Of a stretch of DNA of 64,000 bases, positions 32,351 through 44,800 are shown in pieces (the first letter of the stretch is position 1; every line of letters begins with the position of its first letter). Made by a program: the position numbers and the translations under genes. The notes beneath the pieces are model-generated. The model was given only the letters and a program-made list of their open reading frames with translations, searched no databases and had not been told where the DNA came from. This stretch comes from Siderastrea radians (taxonomy: Eukaryota > Cnidaria > Anthozoa > Scleractinia > Rhizangiidae), in assembly GCA_964017195.1 (NCBI GenBank), contig OZ024895.1, positions 45,809,173 through 45,873,172 of the forward strand, in the 5' to 3' direction.

Positions 32351-33615
32351 GCTTTCTTCCTCTAAAGCACCAGGGTCAAACCATGGGCCTAGGGTACCAA
32401 AGAGTTCACTTTATGGGCAGAAATTTCCTCAAAATGTGGGCTGTTTCGAGAAGATTTTGAAGCTCATTGATGTTGACTGAGCCTGGGATCCTCTCGACGT
32501 ATTTATCCATCCTTTTTTTATGACTCCCAGGGCTCTGATGACAACTGGCACCCTTTCGGTCTGCATCTTCCACATTCTTTACCTTGTAATCCTATGCTTG
32601 TGAAAAACATTTAATACAGTTTACTTGTTACTCAGCGAGCTCCATATTTAACAGCTTTTTCTTACGTGATCGCTAATAGCTTTATTTTGTATTGCTATCT
32701 CTCAAACAATCGTAATTTTTATTTCACAGATAAGATTTAGATCTGAAAAGCTGTTGACAGCAGTCGCCACGCAAGGCTGCGTTGATCCTAAGAAAGTGGC
32801 GCCGGATTGTTGGACTGTAAAGTACTTTCTTGAGTACAAAAACAATGGTACTAGATGGATAGTGCATAAAGAAGATAGACAAGATAGAGCAAGAAGGGTG
32901 AGTCAATCGATGCCCGCAATCAGTGTAGTCTATATTGCATTTTTGTCGTGATTGTTTCAAAGCTTGCAATTTATCCCAGTCTTTAAAACATATAAGTAGT
33001 GATGAATTACTAAGAAAAGTGAAGTAGAGGAAGTCACTACAAGACTATATAAGGGCGGCAAAAGAAAAATGCCTTGGCTATATATCAGGGTATTATGGAC
33101 GAATAAAGGAGAAAATACTAAGATGGAAGAAAAGAAAATGACTGCCTTTGATCAAATAACACGACATTAAAAACATCACGCGTAGCATTTTAACAACTTC
33201 TTACCTCGCACATGCACGTGCTGTATTTTAAATCATACGTTAAGTAACAGTCGTTTATCAAGCTGATGAAAACGTAAGCAATAGCCGAAACGTCTTTAGC
33301 AAGTAACTGAAAACAAGGGAGAGTCAAACCTTTTTATCTCACTATGTTGACTCTAAACTATTACGACTCGATTTTTTTACCCACCGTCACCCTAAATATA
33401 TAAAACCCCCTTACCGTGCTTTCGCGCTCTCAAGATCTAATAGTTGATGTTTTATTTCTAAACAGGACTTTATTGGAAACTCAAACGCCGAGGGTAACAT
33501 GAAAAACCGCATCAATAAACCCTTCCGGTGCAACGCGGTGCGAATTCGTCCGATCGCCTGGGTAGAGCGACCGTGCATGCGTAGTGAGGTGTATGGCTGT
33601 GACGCGTTTAAATGA
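30508..33615 (+). CDS. Secreted PAN-EGF-F5/8C (discoidin) protein, paralogue 1
   Basis: Four exons join in frame (30508-30982, 31695-31852, 32730-32897, 33466-33615; 951 nt). The start may be ATG 30508 (316 aa) or, more likely, ATG 30550 (302 aa), which puts the hydrophobic signal peptide (LATSSATLLIVLILG) at the very N terminus. A PAN/apple-like region with CHVKC, CYSINY and CELNKGTRLSHP follows, then an EGF module (CVHPPCQNGGTCI ... CNCQPKYSGDDCQ). An F5/8 type C domain from VCDGDALGMKDKLIPNSAIS to RIRPIAWVERPCMRSEVYGC ends the protein. Such domains bind carbohydrates or membranes. In corals similar proteins occur in mucus and skeletal organic matrix, but this one's role is unknown. The discoidin domain is split by an intron at LE|IR that paralogue 2 lacks. 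It is a tandem neighbour of 36456-39234 on the same strand. Confidence 0.88.
31066..31500 (+). repeat. 106-base tandem repeat, about four units
   Basis: GAGTCTGTGGATGAAATCC marks unit starts at 31066, 31172, 31278 and (degenerate) 31384, exactly 106 bases apart. Each unit contains TTCAAATGAAAGCTACTGAG and CAGTACTTTCC. It lies in intron 1 of paralogue 1. Related single-copy sequence, inverted, surrounds 60500-60770. Confidence 0.92.
32283..32350 (+). repeat. (ATT)n microsatellite
   Basis: About 22 ATT units with one ATC interruption, in intron 2 of the first PAN-EGF-discoidin gene. Confidence 0.97.
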
Positions 33616-34119
33616 GACACGAGAAGCTGACCGCGTCCCCAAGTAGAGCACGGAGCCTGGGATTGAGGTTAAGAGTTCAGTTGGCAGGCAGATTCTTATT
33701 ACTCAAGATGTAGCCGGTCTGGAACTGTTTTCAATTTGAAAGCCCGTCGTTTTGATGTGGTTGTCAAAATACAGACTGGAAAGTTAACCTGTCTTGACAG
33801 TTTCAGCAAAGTCTCTAATCACAGGTTTAGCGAAGGGGTCCCCCCCACCCCCCCCCCCCCACCGCTAAATCAATATAATAATTTATAGTTATTTAAAATC
33901 TGTTATTTGCATATTTTACTGCACTGAGAACTGCTCTACTCGGGAGGCACTATCCTTCAAAACGGCCATGAAGGCGGCACGGTTATTTCCAGCCTTAATC
34001 AGTATCTACTGCGAAATAAACAGGATTATCAGGAGTTGGTAACTCCTTACCAGTGCTTACCGATGAAGTTATGCTAAGGTGATGGTGGGTAATAGCTATA
34101 AAACATAGTTTTTAGTTTT

Positions 34120-34960
34120 TAATCTGAAGAAGGCCGTTTTTAATCTGAAGAAGGCCGAACAGCTAAAACGTTATTAAACTAAATCAGGACCAGTTAGAAG
34201 TTCGCCCCATCGTCTTTATACTTATCTACAAATTGACGTGGTGATATTGGATCGTTTGGATCTTTCTACTGGGAGTTCATCGTTTGTGCAAACCTTCTGT
34301 AATGTATAATGTATAATGTATATCACAATACGGGCAATGTTGAGATTTGACTGATCAATGTTCATTCCGTCGGTTTATTCTGTCTGGTGATATGGTTTGA
34401 CCTCTACTGATGTATCGGGTAAGCTTCTCGTGCTTTGCAACGGGATGCGCTGGGTGTAGGATGTAGTTCAAGTGGCAAGATCCATGCCTGCGACAGAGTC
34501 ATTGTAGAGTGGCCACTGAGGTAGATTCAAGGGGGAGGGGACAACTGTAGTGGCGTTAGCGTGAAGTGAATTATTTGTAGCTCGTTTGTGTTCTGAAAAG
34601 CGTTCACGAAGTGTGCGTTTAGTTTCACTTATGTCTTGTTTTTTACACTTTTTACACTCGATCATATATGTAAGTTAGTTGAATTACAAGTAATATGATG
34701 TCTTATTTGTCTTGTTTCTCCTGTGTTAGTAAAAGTGTATGACGTTCTTCCATTCTCAATATATGGGCAGGTGAGGCATCCATGTTTGGAGTCACAGCGG
34801 AATGTGCCAGCGGGTAGCTTGAGTGTCTTGTTAGTGCTTACGAGTTTAGCACCAACGAGTAGGTCCCGAAGGTTAGGTGAACGACTCGACGGAAAGCGAC
34901 GACAGGAACTGCTTTGAAGATGTTTTTTAAACGTTCTGTGAAGTAGGTGCCTCACCTGCC
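34120..34960 (-). pseudogene. Penelope-like retroelement fragment, broken GIY-YIG endonuclease
   Basis: Minus strand frames at 34955-34662 and 34665-34468 cover the linker and endonuclease region of a Penelope-like element. They show LRDLLVGAKLVSTNK, CGC-type zinc-binding CDSKHGCLTCPYI, then the MIECKKCKKQ-xIxETKRTLRERFSEHK strand-turn-helix of GIY-YIG nucleases. The frames do not connect: a frameshift falls at the STNLHI/MIEC junction (about 34664), so this copy is dead. Downstream (34127-34180) lie two copies of ATCTGAAGAAGGCCG, likely a terminal-repeat remnant. A 35-base piece around 34740-34776 recurs inverted at 34949-34984. Confidence 0.75.
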
Positions 34961-34999
34961 CATTAACTGAGAATGGAAGAACGAATTTTGCCCTAGTTT

Positions 35000-35180
35000 A
35001 AGCTAGTTCCCGCTTCCTTGCGCTTTTTAGATGACAAAATATTACGCAATGTTGTACATTTTTCCTTGTTCATCCGTTTTCCACCAATCCCACTTCCCGC
35101 GCCTTCTTGTCCCGCTTCCCGCACACTTCTTTTCTCGGGTTCCCGCGCCCCTGTCCCTTTCCACTCTTATGCACTATCAG
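35000..35180. repeat. Fragment of the 'GGTTCCCGCC' dispersed repeat
   Basis: TTCCCGCTTCCTTGCGCTTTTT ... TCCCACTTCCCGCGCCTTCTTG parallels 15740-15900 and 18640-18770. Elsewhere between 33616 and 36455 I see the Penelope relic, C-runs at 33840 and no gene. Confidence 0.55.
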
Positions 35181-35934
35181 AGAGTTTGATATATCGTCAA
35201 CTTTCCTCGACTCACGTTTGGCCCAGAAATAAGGTGACATTCTGGAGGCATTTTTAACTGATTATAAAGACCTAACATTGAGCCACAAACTAATGAGGCA
35301 TTTTTAGGTTCGTGGAAACGTTAAACTGTTTGAAAAAGAGAGGAGAATATGTATATGCCCAGCATCACCATTATAAGGGTAATGTCAATCGTTGTCAAAA
35401 CAGAAGTTCAAAGTCATAACACACAAGTACACAAAAAACGTAATGTTGCATACCCCAAATCAAACAAATCTTTTGTTAGTTTATAACTCATTTTGCTTCC
35501 AAGCTGAATTTAATAAAACAGTTTGTTTTGATCTTGAAGAATGTGCTGCCCTGATTGGGTTTTCGGAAACATCGTCTAAGCTGTGTAATCGAAATAAATG
35601 GACGTTATGTTAAAAAGAGAATCAATCTATCGCGAATCCCAAAAATGTCAAACTAATCAGTTTTCGCTTGCAGAAGTCAGTTACCCCACATACAGCAAAG
35701 AAGGTTTTCCGAGTCGTTTAATTACCCGTTTAATTGCACTGCAAACTCACTCAATGTCTGATTTCGCTGACTGAAGATGGGTCAAGTTTCTACGTGGAAC
35801 GTTTCTCTGGTAAGCATCCCAGCTTTATATTAAGTTGGTGCGTTATAAACTGACCTTAATTAACCGTCTCAGGATATGCTATAATGAACATTTCATAATT
35901 TCCTTATATCTCCTGGTAATAGGACAGATCTGTA

Positions 35935-36003
35935 ATCTTGGTTATCTCACTTGGTAAAAGACCTATCTGTAAAACGAGAGGTCGTGGGTTCGACTCTACT
36001 TGA
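35935..36003 (+). repeat. tRNA-like sequence
   Basis: ATCTCACTTGGTAAAAGACC followed by GGTCGTGGGTTCGACTC gives A-box- and B-box-like blocks at normal spacing, but the stems are poor. Probably a decayed tRNA-derived SINE head. Confidence 0.4.
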
Positions 36004-36049
36004 TCAGAAAATCAACCAGTGTAAAAAATCACATGCTGGTGCTAACATC

Positions 36050-36068
36050 AGGGTCCGTTTGTTCAAAG

Positions 36069-36105
<37 letters not shown>

Positions 36106-36199
36106 GCGGATAAATGATAAGAAAACAAAGTACACTATCCACTGGATAGTGAGTTATCCGGTGGTGGATAGAGTTATCCGCTCCTTGAACTGAACCGGG
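36050..36199. mobile_element. Palindromic MITE with GGATAA/TTATCC motifs
   Basis: GTTCAAAGGGTGGATAACGC, TATCCACCGGATAA and ACTATCCAGCGGATAA on the left mirror ACTATCCACTGGATAGTG, TTATCCGGTGGTGGATAG and TTATCCGCTCCTTGAAC on the right. It lies upstream of paralogue 2. Confidence 0.75.
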
Positions 36200-36441
36200 A
36201 ACCAGATAATCTCGTTACCGGAAAGTGACGTTGAGTTTTAATTTGGTCTTGTCTGTTACGCACGCCTTCTTTTATATTCATTTGTTTATTCTTTCTGTGA
36301 GTGACACTCCATCACGATTTTTTCTTAATTTTTAAAGAAATGCATAGGGAAAAATTAAGGGAAAAATTTGAAATGTGGTGTTACATATAGTGCCTAAGAA
36401 AAAAGAATGAGCTTATTTTTAACTTGCTTTTCAGGGTTGCG

Positions 36442-36459
36442 ATGCTCATCCCAGCATGA
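36442..36459 (+). promoter_or_regulatory. Five-codon uORF overlapping the start of paralogue 2
   Basis: ATG CTC ATC CCA GCA TGA ends by overlapping the main start codon as ATGA (main ATG at 36456). An acceptor TTTTCAG ends at 36434, so this is leader sequence of a spliced transcript. The overlap could couple termination to re-initiation; inference. Confidence 0.5.
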
Positions 36460-39234
36460 AAAGGCTGTTGATTGTTGGTTGGTTTGTCACAACTCTTTTC
36501 CAAACTCTAACCTGTCAAACCGGTTGTCAAGATGTCAGCTCAATATCCGGGTACTCTCTGACCAGGCGCACGTATCGAGTGATGTCACCGGTTCGTCTGA
36601 TCACGTGCATAATCACGTGCCAAGATGACCCAGAATGCCTCAGCCTTAACTTCAAATTTTCGTTTCAGCAGTGTGAACTCAATTATGGAACTCGCCTCAG
36701 TACTGAGCCCGAGTACTTTGTCCCTGCGGAGAATACCGTGTATCTTGATAACCTATATCGGCCCTATAAACCATGCGATAAGGCGCCGTGTAAGAACGGT
36801 GGTTCTTGTGTCATCATTAATTCGTACCCAGGTTACAGGTGCGACTGTAAAAACGGATACATTGGACCGACGTGTGAAAGTAAGTACTGGAACTAGACTC
36901 ATTTACATTAATTATCCAGAATAAGGAGAAACAAATTCTCTAACAAAATTTATTGTTCTGGGGCCACCGCTCAGGGTTTTTTGGAAGTGGATGTGCTTCA
37001 AACCAATACCCTTCAAAAGCGCGATTTTCTAAATCGTGTCGTATTTGAGAGCTTTGTACCTTCTTTCTACAGAACTATATCGCATTTCAGACCAACAAGA
37101 AAAATATCCTCCAATAACATGATAACTGCAAGTAGAGAGGTCTAGAGTTGAACAAATACAAAACACCGAAACAGCCTAGACTTGCTTACAAGTCGCGCTC
37201 ACAGGGCGCGAAGCGCGAAAGCGAGCGCGAAGTGCGAGAGCGAGCGCGAAGCGCGAAACGAGAAGCGAACGACTTTGAGAAAGTCTACGAAACAGCCTTT
37301 CTCCTGGATAACTTCAGGCAGTCATTAGAAAATCACTTATCAATTTATAATGTTTGGTACTACTTATTATGCTCTTTCCAGAATGTGCTATATATAGGCG
37401 TCTTGGAATGTCCAATGGTAAGATTCCCAACAGTCAGACCACCGCTTCCTCCCACGCGCCTGGTTACCCAGCCTACAAGGCGCGGGTGTATGGTCCCTCT
37501 TGCTGGAGGAGTGCTAACAACACTCTAGGAGAGTTCCTGGAAATAAACTTAGGGAAAAAGAGATACGTAAGCGGCATAGAGACACAGGGTGATCCACAAG
37601 CAGACAACTGGACGGAACAGTTCTACTTGGCATACTCTTTGGGGTCAGTTTGGAAGAATATGACCAGTCCATACATTGGTGTTAGGGTAAGCATTCACGT
37701 TAACCATTTGTTGAAAAATTTCACCCTCTGAATTCAGGTCCCCCGGCCAGCGGTTGGTCTTACCGAAAGTTAGTAGGTGGTGGTTAGTAGTGGTTTAACT
37801 AAGTTGGAACACAGGCAGACCACCCTCTGTTCGAGTGGTTGTTGTTGCTGAAATTTGAGCATCAATTTATAAAAGAAATACAGATGAACATTGCGGTGGT
37901 TCCGATTTGAATGGAAATGACTAGCCGGCAGTCGAGAAATCATCTCGTCAAATGACGCCTTAAACAGCTCGGGACGGCGAAAAAAAACATGACACATGAC
38001 TGAGATAACATTTCGTTTGAATTTTTATTGAGGCATTGACATTCAAATCTGTATTTTGGGGCAAATCGGAACCGCCATAATGTTCACCTGTATTTCTTTT
38101 ATATATCGATGCATAGATTTTAATAACAACAAACACACGAACAGAGGGTGGTCTGCCTGTGGTTGTAAGATACACTTTTTTTTAAAAAGAAGATCCAATT
38201 TCCTAGTTGATGCTGAGCCAGGACTGAACGTTCTCAACACTTTGCAAGCTTTATTGGACTGTAAATTTACCTGAATTAAACTATTACCTAGTAAACCTTT
38301 AAAATAGACGTTCTTATTACATGTCGGGGTAGATGTCTTCTTGCACGTTCGTAAAATTTCAGCTAATTTCAACCTGAGCGCCACCCCCTCCTGGGGGGGG
38401 GGTACTCCCGTCAATTTAGGATAGGTGTGTGCTGCAAAGGTTCTTATAAGGACCCTGACCCTATTATCGAAAACTAATACCCTTTTCAAGGCCCATACTC
38501 GAAAAGTGACACCCTATTTAAGAGACAAACGACCACTAAAAAGTGTGTGATTAGGCCGTTTTTACTTATGTTCTATAACATGGGAAGTTAACGATAGAAT
38601 ACTAGACTGAGCCTAGCTTAATAATACGCCATCATAGCCATGGTTTAAGTACTGCAATCCCAACGGCTTGGCTGACCTGGGTACTCAACAACTCATGCGT
38701 CCGCAAAGGAGACCATCAAGACATGTAAACTGCATGGGCTATGAAGTCCCATTTTCTCGTACAAATTACCATCAAATATCATTCGTGCCAAGAACTGTTC
38801 GTGATTGGAATAGCCTCCCAGATTCCGTAGTTCTGGCGCCTAGCCTGGAAGCCTTTAAGGACCGGCTGTGGTGCCATTTTGCCAATAGCCACTGACCATA
38901 CCCTACGTTTTTAATTCCCAAGCACCAAGAGTGTATTGTCACACGCCACACAACAACACATAAAGCAAACTAATCAATGCCCTATCATTGCCCTGATTTT
39001 TAGTAATGTTAGAAATAATACGGCATTTACCACATGGAATATTAAAACCACTTTCTATAGAATCATTGCATTGTTAATACGCTTGTTTTGCAGATATTTA
39101 GAGGGAACAAAAACCGTGAGTCCAGAATGATCTATTTGTTTTACAGCTACGGCTTCTTCGCCACAGCAGTCCGTTTCCATCCGTTAAAATGGCACGGTAA
39201 CATTGCTCTCAGAGTAGAGGTTCACGGCTGCTAA
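36456..39234 (+). CDS. Secreted PAN-EGF-F5/8C (discoidin) protein, paralogue 2
   Basis: Three exons join in frame (36456-36879, 37382-37686, 39094-39234; 870 nt, 289 aa). Signal peptide MKRLLIVGWFVTTLFQTLTC, then a PAN/apple-like region (about 24-104) with LITCIITCQDDPECLSLNF and CELNYGTRL. An EGF module (about 106-141; CDKAPCKNGGSCV ... CDCKNGYIGPTCE) follows, then an F5/8C domain (about 143-289) from CAIYRRLGMSNGKIPNSQTT to ALRVEVHGC, with the usual IETQG and WTEQFYLAYS strands. The domain order and the NxVYLDxLxR linker match paralogue 1, so the two arose by tandem duplication. Here most of the discoidin domain is in a single exon. It is presumably extracellular; ligand unknown. The last intron holds a LINE relic and GC-rich repeats. 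Confidence 0.9.
37196..37278. repeat. GCGCGAAG-type purine/GC simple repeat
   Basis: Imperfect repetition of GCGCGAAGCGCGAAAGCGA in intron 1 of paralogue 2. It produces an Arg/Glu/Ser-rich open frame that I consider spurious. Confidence 0.7.
38655..38898 (+). pseudogene. LINE reverse transcriptase C-terminal relic
   Basis: The frame encodes RRPSRHVNCMGYEVPFSRTN, SFVPRTVRDWNSLPDSVV and SLEAFKDRL. 'F..RTxxxWNSLP' is the well-known C-terminal tail of many animal non-LTR retrotransposon polymerases. Only about 75 codons remain and no polymerase core is nearby. It sits in the last intron of paralogue 2. Confidence 0.75.
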
Positions 39235-41891
39235 TATCGCACACATGTCAAGAATGTTGTTGTTTATGGAGACTCTAAATGCAGTGTTTGGCTGAGAACT
39301 AATGCAAATGAGATTTCACGATGGCGATTGTGTGAGGGAGAATTGGTTGCGTACAAGTAACCTACGTACCTTTTTTAGTTTTGGCCACGCGAAATTTGGG
39401 ACACGAATTTCACGCAGCCACAAAGCGAAAAACGCTTCCAACGCGCAGATAAACTTACGTAAACCGGCGCTGCTGTGCAGGCTGCTTACAAAGGATTTTA
39501 TGCCTACATCTTTTTGAAAAAAAAAAACTTATACTTTAAGGATAATTAGTCAATCGAATTTCTCTAAGTTAAAAAAACGAATTACAAGATGGCATAAAAA
39601 GGATTAACCTTAATTCCAACAATAACAAATTATAACCTCTTCTGAAAAAACAACAAAAAACAAAAACAAAAACAAATAAACGGCTACAATACTAGACATC
39701 GTTATAACAATCGCATCTTCTCCATAAGATATGCACTCTTACTTCTATAACAATACCTATAGCAATTATATCTCCTCCATACAGAGATAGCAAGAAGTTA
39801 TGTTTGATTGAGAACTGATACAAACTGACGGGATTTCAAGAACAATGTGATCACTTACAAGAAATTCCAAATAGTGTTCGACTGACAACTGATACAAACG
39901 GGATTTTACGAATGGGTCATTTACAAGAAATTCTAAGTAGTGTTGGACTAAGAATTGATGCAAACGGGAATTCGTGTTCTCTTTGGGAGATGGTCGCTTG
40001 GTTGGAGCCTGTAAAAGAGTTCTTGAATGAGAATGATTCAAACACGCTTCAAGAGATTCAGGCGAGTCTCGGCTTCTAATAAAACGCCTGGATTCTACCT
40101 CCTAAATACAGTGTTTGATCGAGAACTGATTGAAACAAGATTTCCTAAAGGTGTTCGGTTAAGAGAGATTGCCCCTTACCAATGTAAATCTGTATTATCG
40201 CTTCTGTCAGGATAACATAAGTGATATGACTGTGTGTTCGCTCGTCCTCCTGATATAAGTGCGAGCAAAGTAAGAAGAAAAACTGTTGGAATGCTGTTGT
40301 GCATCAACAGCTGTCGTTTGCTCAAGGAAACTTGTTGTTTGTTCAAGGAGACTATCGTACAAATCACTCGCATTACTTTACGTCTACCACTGAGATGATG
40401 ATGGAATACTCCTGAAATCAGTGTTTAGCTTTGTGAATCCGTGGTAAATAAACTTTGTGTTTTTGAACAAAATTCGAAGATACTGCTTTACGTACACCTG
40501 TTCTAAGTTCAGCCTTTTACTATCGGCATTTAGGGTTGGTTACTATCGGTAGCTAAAGCGTGTAACATAGATGAATTGCCTCAATAAAACCGTGACCATT
40601 ACGAAAAAACTTCCAACTATTTTTTCTTAAAAGATATCCATTAGGCATTTCGTTCCAATTTAATTCAAAGAAATAATTTACTCGTTGCTCGGGTAGTTTC
40701 TCTGAGCTGTCTAGGACATTAATCAAAGCGAGCTTACGTTTTAGGCCTAATTCAAACGTCGACCTTTCATGTGCCGAACCTAATGCAAACGAACAAAAGC
40801 TATAATTGTTTTCGCTAATTTGAATCAGGTTCACCAATGTGAAGTCAGTGATTTTTGAAATATGCGTTACTCTTTCGTTCTGTCATGGTACGCTGACAGA
40901 GAGTCAAATTAAGTTTGAGGTGGTTACGTTTGGAAAGTTTCCACTTATGGGATTTATATGAACTATCAAATATTATTATCACCAGGGGCACACAACGAGA
41001 AACGCTTAGCAAAATACTTGAAATGTCATTTTCTGGTTTCTTAGATTGTTTCAGAGCTTTTAAAAGGCATATTTGTGTCAGCTAATATGGGTTGATCTGT
41101 TCGGCGTTTTTAGCCGAAAATTTTAGGAAACAGAATCCTATCCGCCGAATTTTCCGACCTGCTTATGTCTTTCCGAAAATGCTAGCTGACCTTATTTTAC
41201 ACTCTAAACGACATATTGGTCCCTCCGAAAATAATGGGAATTAATCAGTCACCTTTTCACCAAAGTCTGAGGCGATGTTTCGCCAAAGAAATCTTTAGTT
41301 TGCAATCCAATAAAATCCGAATATCTCAGGCGATTTAGGTCAGCCGAACTGATTTTCCGCCGAAACAAACCGTTGGGTTTGTTTAGACTCTTTCGGAGTT
41401 TTTCGCTACTCTCTGGCGGTCAGTACTTTGGGAACTTTACAGCAATACAGGTATCAATGTATAACTGGATAAATAATACAATTTACTTGAAATGTTTAGC
41501 TTTGTGAAAAAGTGAATAATTAAACACAGTGTTTTTCACTTCATTAGGAGATAGCTTTTGACAAATTTTTGACATCTTTTAGACAACTTTTAATGGAATC
41601 CCCTTTCAACTGACCAATCAAATTCAAGAAGTATGGATGTCAAAACTGCAAAAACTTTGTGCGAGTGGCAATGGCAAAGCGCCCAGCTGCAACACTGTAT
41701 TGTAGACATTTTGCAGTACGAGCTGAAGAGCATGGAGACCTCCTTCTCCAAAAAACATTGGCTTCCTCGACTTCAGGTCAGACTTGCGTTTGTGAATTCT
41801 TTGTAGGCCTCTACAACCATATGCGAAGCCCGACAGAGACAACATCTTCGAGGATACAGCTGTCGATACCTTAGAGAGATCGCCTATTGTG
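39235..41891. other. Intergenic DNA between paralogue 2 and the FYVE gene
   Basis: Mostly AT-rich. At 39765-40060 short words (GAACTGATACAAACGGGATTT, TTACAAGAAATTCTAAGTAG) recur three times or so. At 41110-41390 CCGAAAA/TTTTCGG words recur. A 57-codon frame at 41633-41806 opposite the FYVE 3' end looks mildly coding-like but matches nothing I know. Confidence 0.4.
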
Positions 41892-44800
41892 TCACCGTAA
41901 ACACGACAACTGTTCTTTCAGATTTTGCAGAGCTTCCTTGGAGGCCGAAAACTTTTTCTCTGTTGTTTTAGCACTCAATTGTCGCAATGTCTTTGCTACA
42001 AGAAGACAACAGCGATCAAATAAAAAGCCTTGCACATAAACTGGACCCTGCGCATGGGACCATCGCCTGGAAGGAATCACCATACGATGTTCTGTGAGGT
42101 TTTCATGAAGTATTTTGTGAAGAATTTTCTCATGTCTGTTCCAGTCTTCTTGACATGCCTCAATCTGTGATTTCAAATCCTGGAGGCAAACACCTTCACA
42201 ATCAGCAAGAAGAGTTGCAATTTGGTTATCAAACTTGTGCTTATCTGCCAGTAACAAAGCCTCAAGCCCAAGCTGTTTTATGTAAATGTAGGAATTGTTA
42301 ATAGCATTTTGATCAACTATCAACTGTACTTTTTCCAGTATTTCTTGTGGAAATACTTCCACAGTGCGCCGCTTGCAATCTCTAAACACGGGGAAATTGT
42401 TGCCATAGAAGTTAAACATACCGATTGTTAAGTTCTTAGCCAGCTTTATCTGTGTGTTTGTTTGAGGCTTGAGGCGTTTGACGCTCTGCATATCAACAGC
42501 AAACTGCGTAAACAGATCCGACAAATCCAGATGATATTTGGCAATAGTTTGAGTGGCACTTCCTTCAACTGGGACCAGCCCCTTCAAGTCACCTTTGGCT
42601 TCCACTGCATCAACAAGTGTCTCATACTTTGGCAGCAAGTCCGTGATTTTCACTTGAAGTTTGCTAAGAGTCTGGTGAATATTTGCGATATCATCTAATA
42701 TTGATGTCACAGGGAGCCCATCAGTGACAGTGTTTCCCTGTAAAACTGCTGCTTTCTCGTGACAGCTGTTGCAGATTCGCAGGTACAAACAGTTGGCTGG
42801 CTCCTCATCTGGGGAGCCGATGATGTTTATGAGAGCCCACTGTACACTACGGGATGGTTCAGTGGGGTAAAGAATTAGAGTATGTGACGAGCATGATGAG
42901 CAGACTATTGCGCCACAAACCCTGCCGGGAAGAAGAAAGTAAGATGTCACAGTTGTTACGTACTCAAAGGAGAGTAATCAGCAAAACAAAAGGCAAACAA
43001 ACCCTAAAAGATAGCTGTTTTTAGTAAAGAGAGGGTATACGATGTAAATGAAAAAAAGAACTAACAAACAAATAAAGGAACGAATGACAAACTAACAAAC
43101 GAAAGAGAATGAACGAACAAACAAATGAAAAACAGATGTCTGACTGACTGACTGACTGACTGACTGACTGACTGACTGACTGACTGACTGACTGACTGAC
43201 TGACTGGACAAAGGGATGGATGGATGAATGAGCAAACAAATGAATGGATGTGAACTAACAGACACTGTCAACTACTGGGTGGTGAACAGTTCAAAAAGAA
43301 GGAATAATAATAGGAATAAAAACACGTTGTTGGGGAAACATTTAATAACATCATTTATGAAAATAACATAAAGCTACTGAGAAATATGATGGAGTAGAAA
43401 AGAAATAAAAATAGAGAACATTTTGCACCAAAAACGTGATATATTTGAAACTGAAAAGTTATATTTTGAACTAAAATTTTGACATCCACAGAGGAATGTT
43501 ACTCACTTGCAGTTAGACTTTGTTTCAGTCACTGAAAACTTTTTACCACACAAAGTACAGGCACTTGTGGAAGAGCTCGGCTGCAAAGAAAAGGCATATC
43601 AGCATGTCTTCATCCGGCTGAAGACGAGGTTTTACTCAAAATAAGTCTACTTAATATTCTTTGACCCTTGAAGCCCACACAGGGATCAGCATGGTATTTC
43701 TTCCAGTAATATCAGTTGAAAATCAAACATTCTAGTCATAGGAATAAATGGAATGATTATGATGACAAAGAATAGATGATAGATAAGAACTGGAGATGAA
43801 AGATCAACGATCCTATTTAGTGAAAGACAGGACTGTCCCTAATTTTTGAAGTAGCCAAGGGATGATGGAAAAAGAAGCCAGGGTAAAGCAGTTGTATGAG
43901 TAGCATTCCTTTGTTTGTCAATCAAAGTAGCTGATCAAGCTCATATATAGCTTTGTTCCAGCATTTTCATCCAACTGAGGATGGCATCAGGGGTGCAGAG
44001 ACACGTTTTCTTTCAAATTTAAAAGTGTTGTGTTGTTTCTTAAACTAATCACTTGTTTCCTGCTATCAAGACCTTTTGATCAGGCTCAGATTCAACTGAG
44101 TTCTGTTTCCATTGTCTAGACAGAGTATCGCTAATTAACTGACTTAATGACCTTCTAAATTCCCAACCCAATACAAAATATTTCAGTATGGAGAATTCAT
44201 TTACTGATTTTTTTTCCTTACCATCCAACGCTTAGATTTTTGCCAGTCAGGGATCTTGACAAAGCTAAAAGCTTCTGTCACCAAAGACTTGATTTTAGAG
44301 GAGCCAATATGTTTCTTATAGCCATCCACAAGTCTTTGTAGCTCTTCTTCAACATTGTTCACAGGTTGAATGGAGACATTTAAATTGCGGTTGTTGTTTT
44401 TGTTTCCTTTTATCATTCCTCGCCAAACATGAAATTCTTTCAAATACGAGCGGGCTGCTCCAAATTCCTGGGGCCCCACATCAAAGCATTTCTTACACAC
44501 CTGAGAAAGAAAGCCAACAGTACTAAACTTATCAATAACAAATAGAATTCCAGTTCAATAAGGGTAAGCATTAAACTTGTTGTCTGTAAAGTGCAGCCAT
44601 TTGGATGCAGGTATTCTTAAAAAAAACAAAAACAAAAACAAAAAAACAAAAAAAATAAATTAACTATATTCATTTCTTGTTAGTATGGACTGAAAGTTTA
44701 AAAGCCTTGACTCAGTTGTCCAAGCACTGATTGATGCACTGATTAACAATTATTACAACAATGGTGTCTTTTTTTTCTTTTTTAAATGCTTATTTTAAGC

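Noticed and set aside
37148..37528. 126-codon Arg/Glu/Ser-rich protein
   Set aside because: The frame runs through a GCGCGAAG simple repeat and then the wrong frame of the discoidin exon of paralogue 2.
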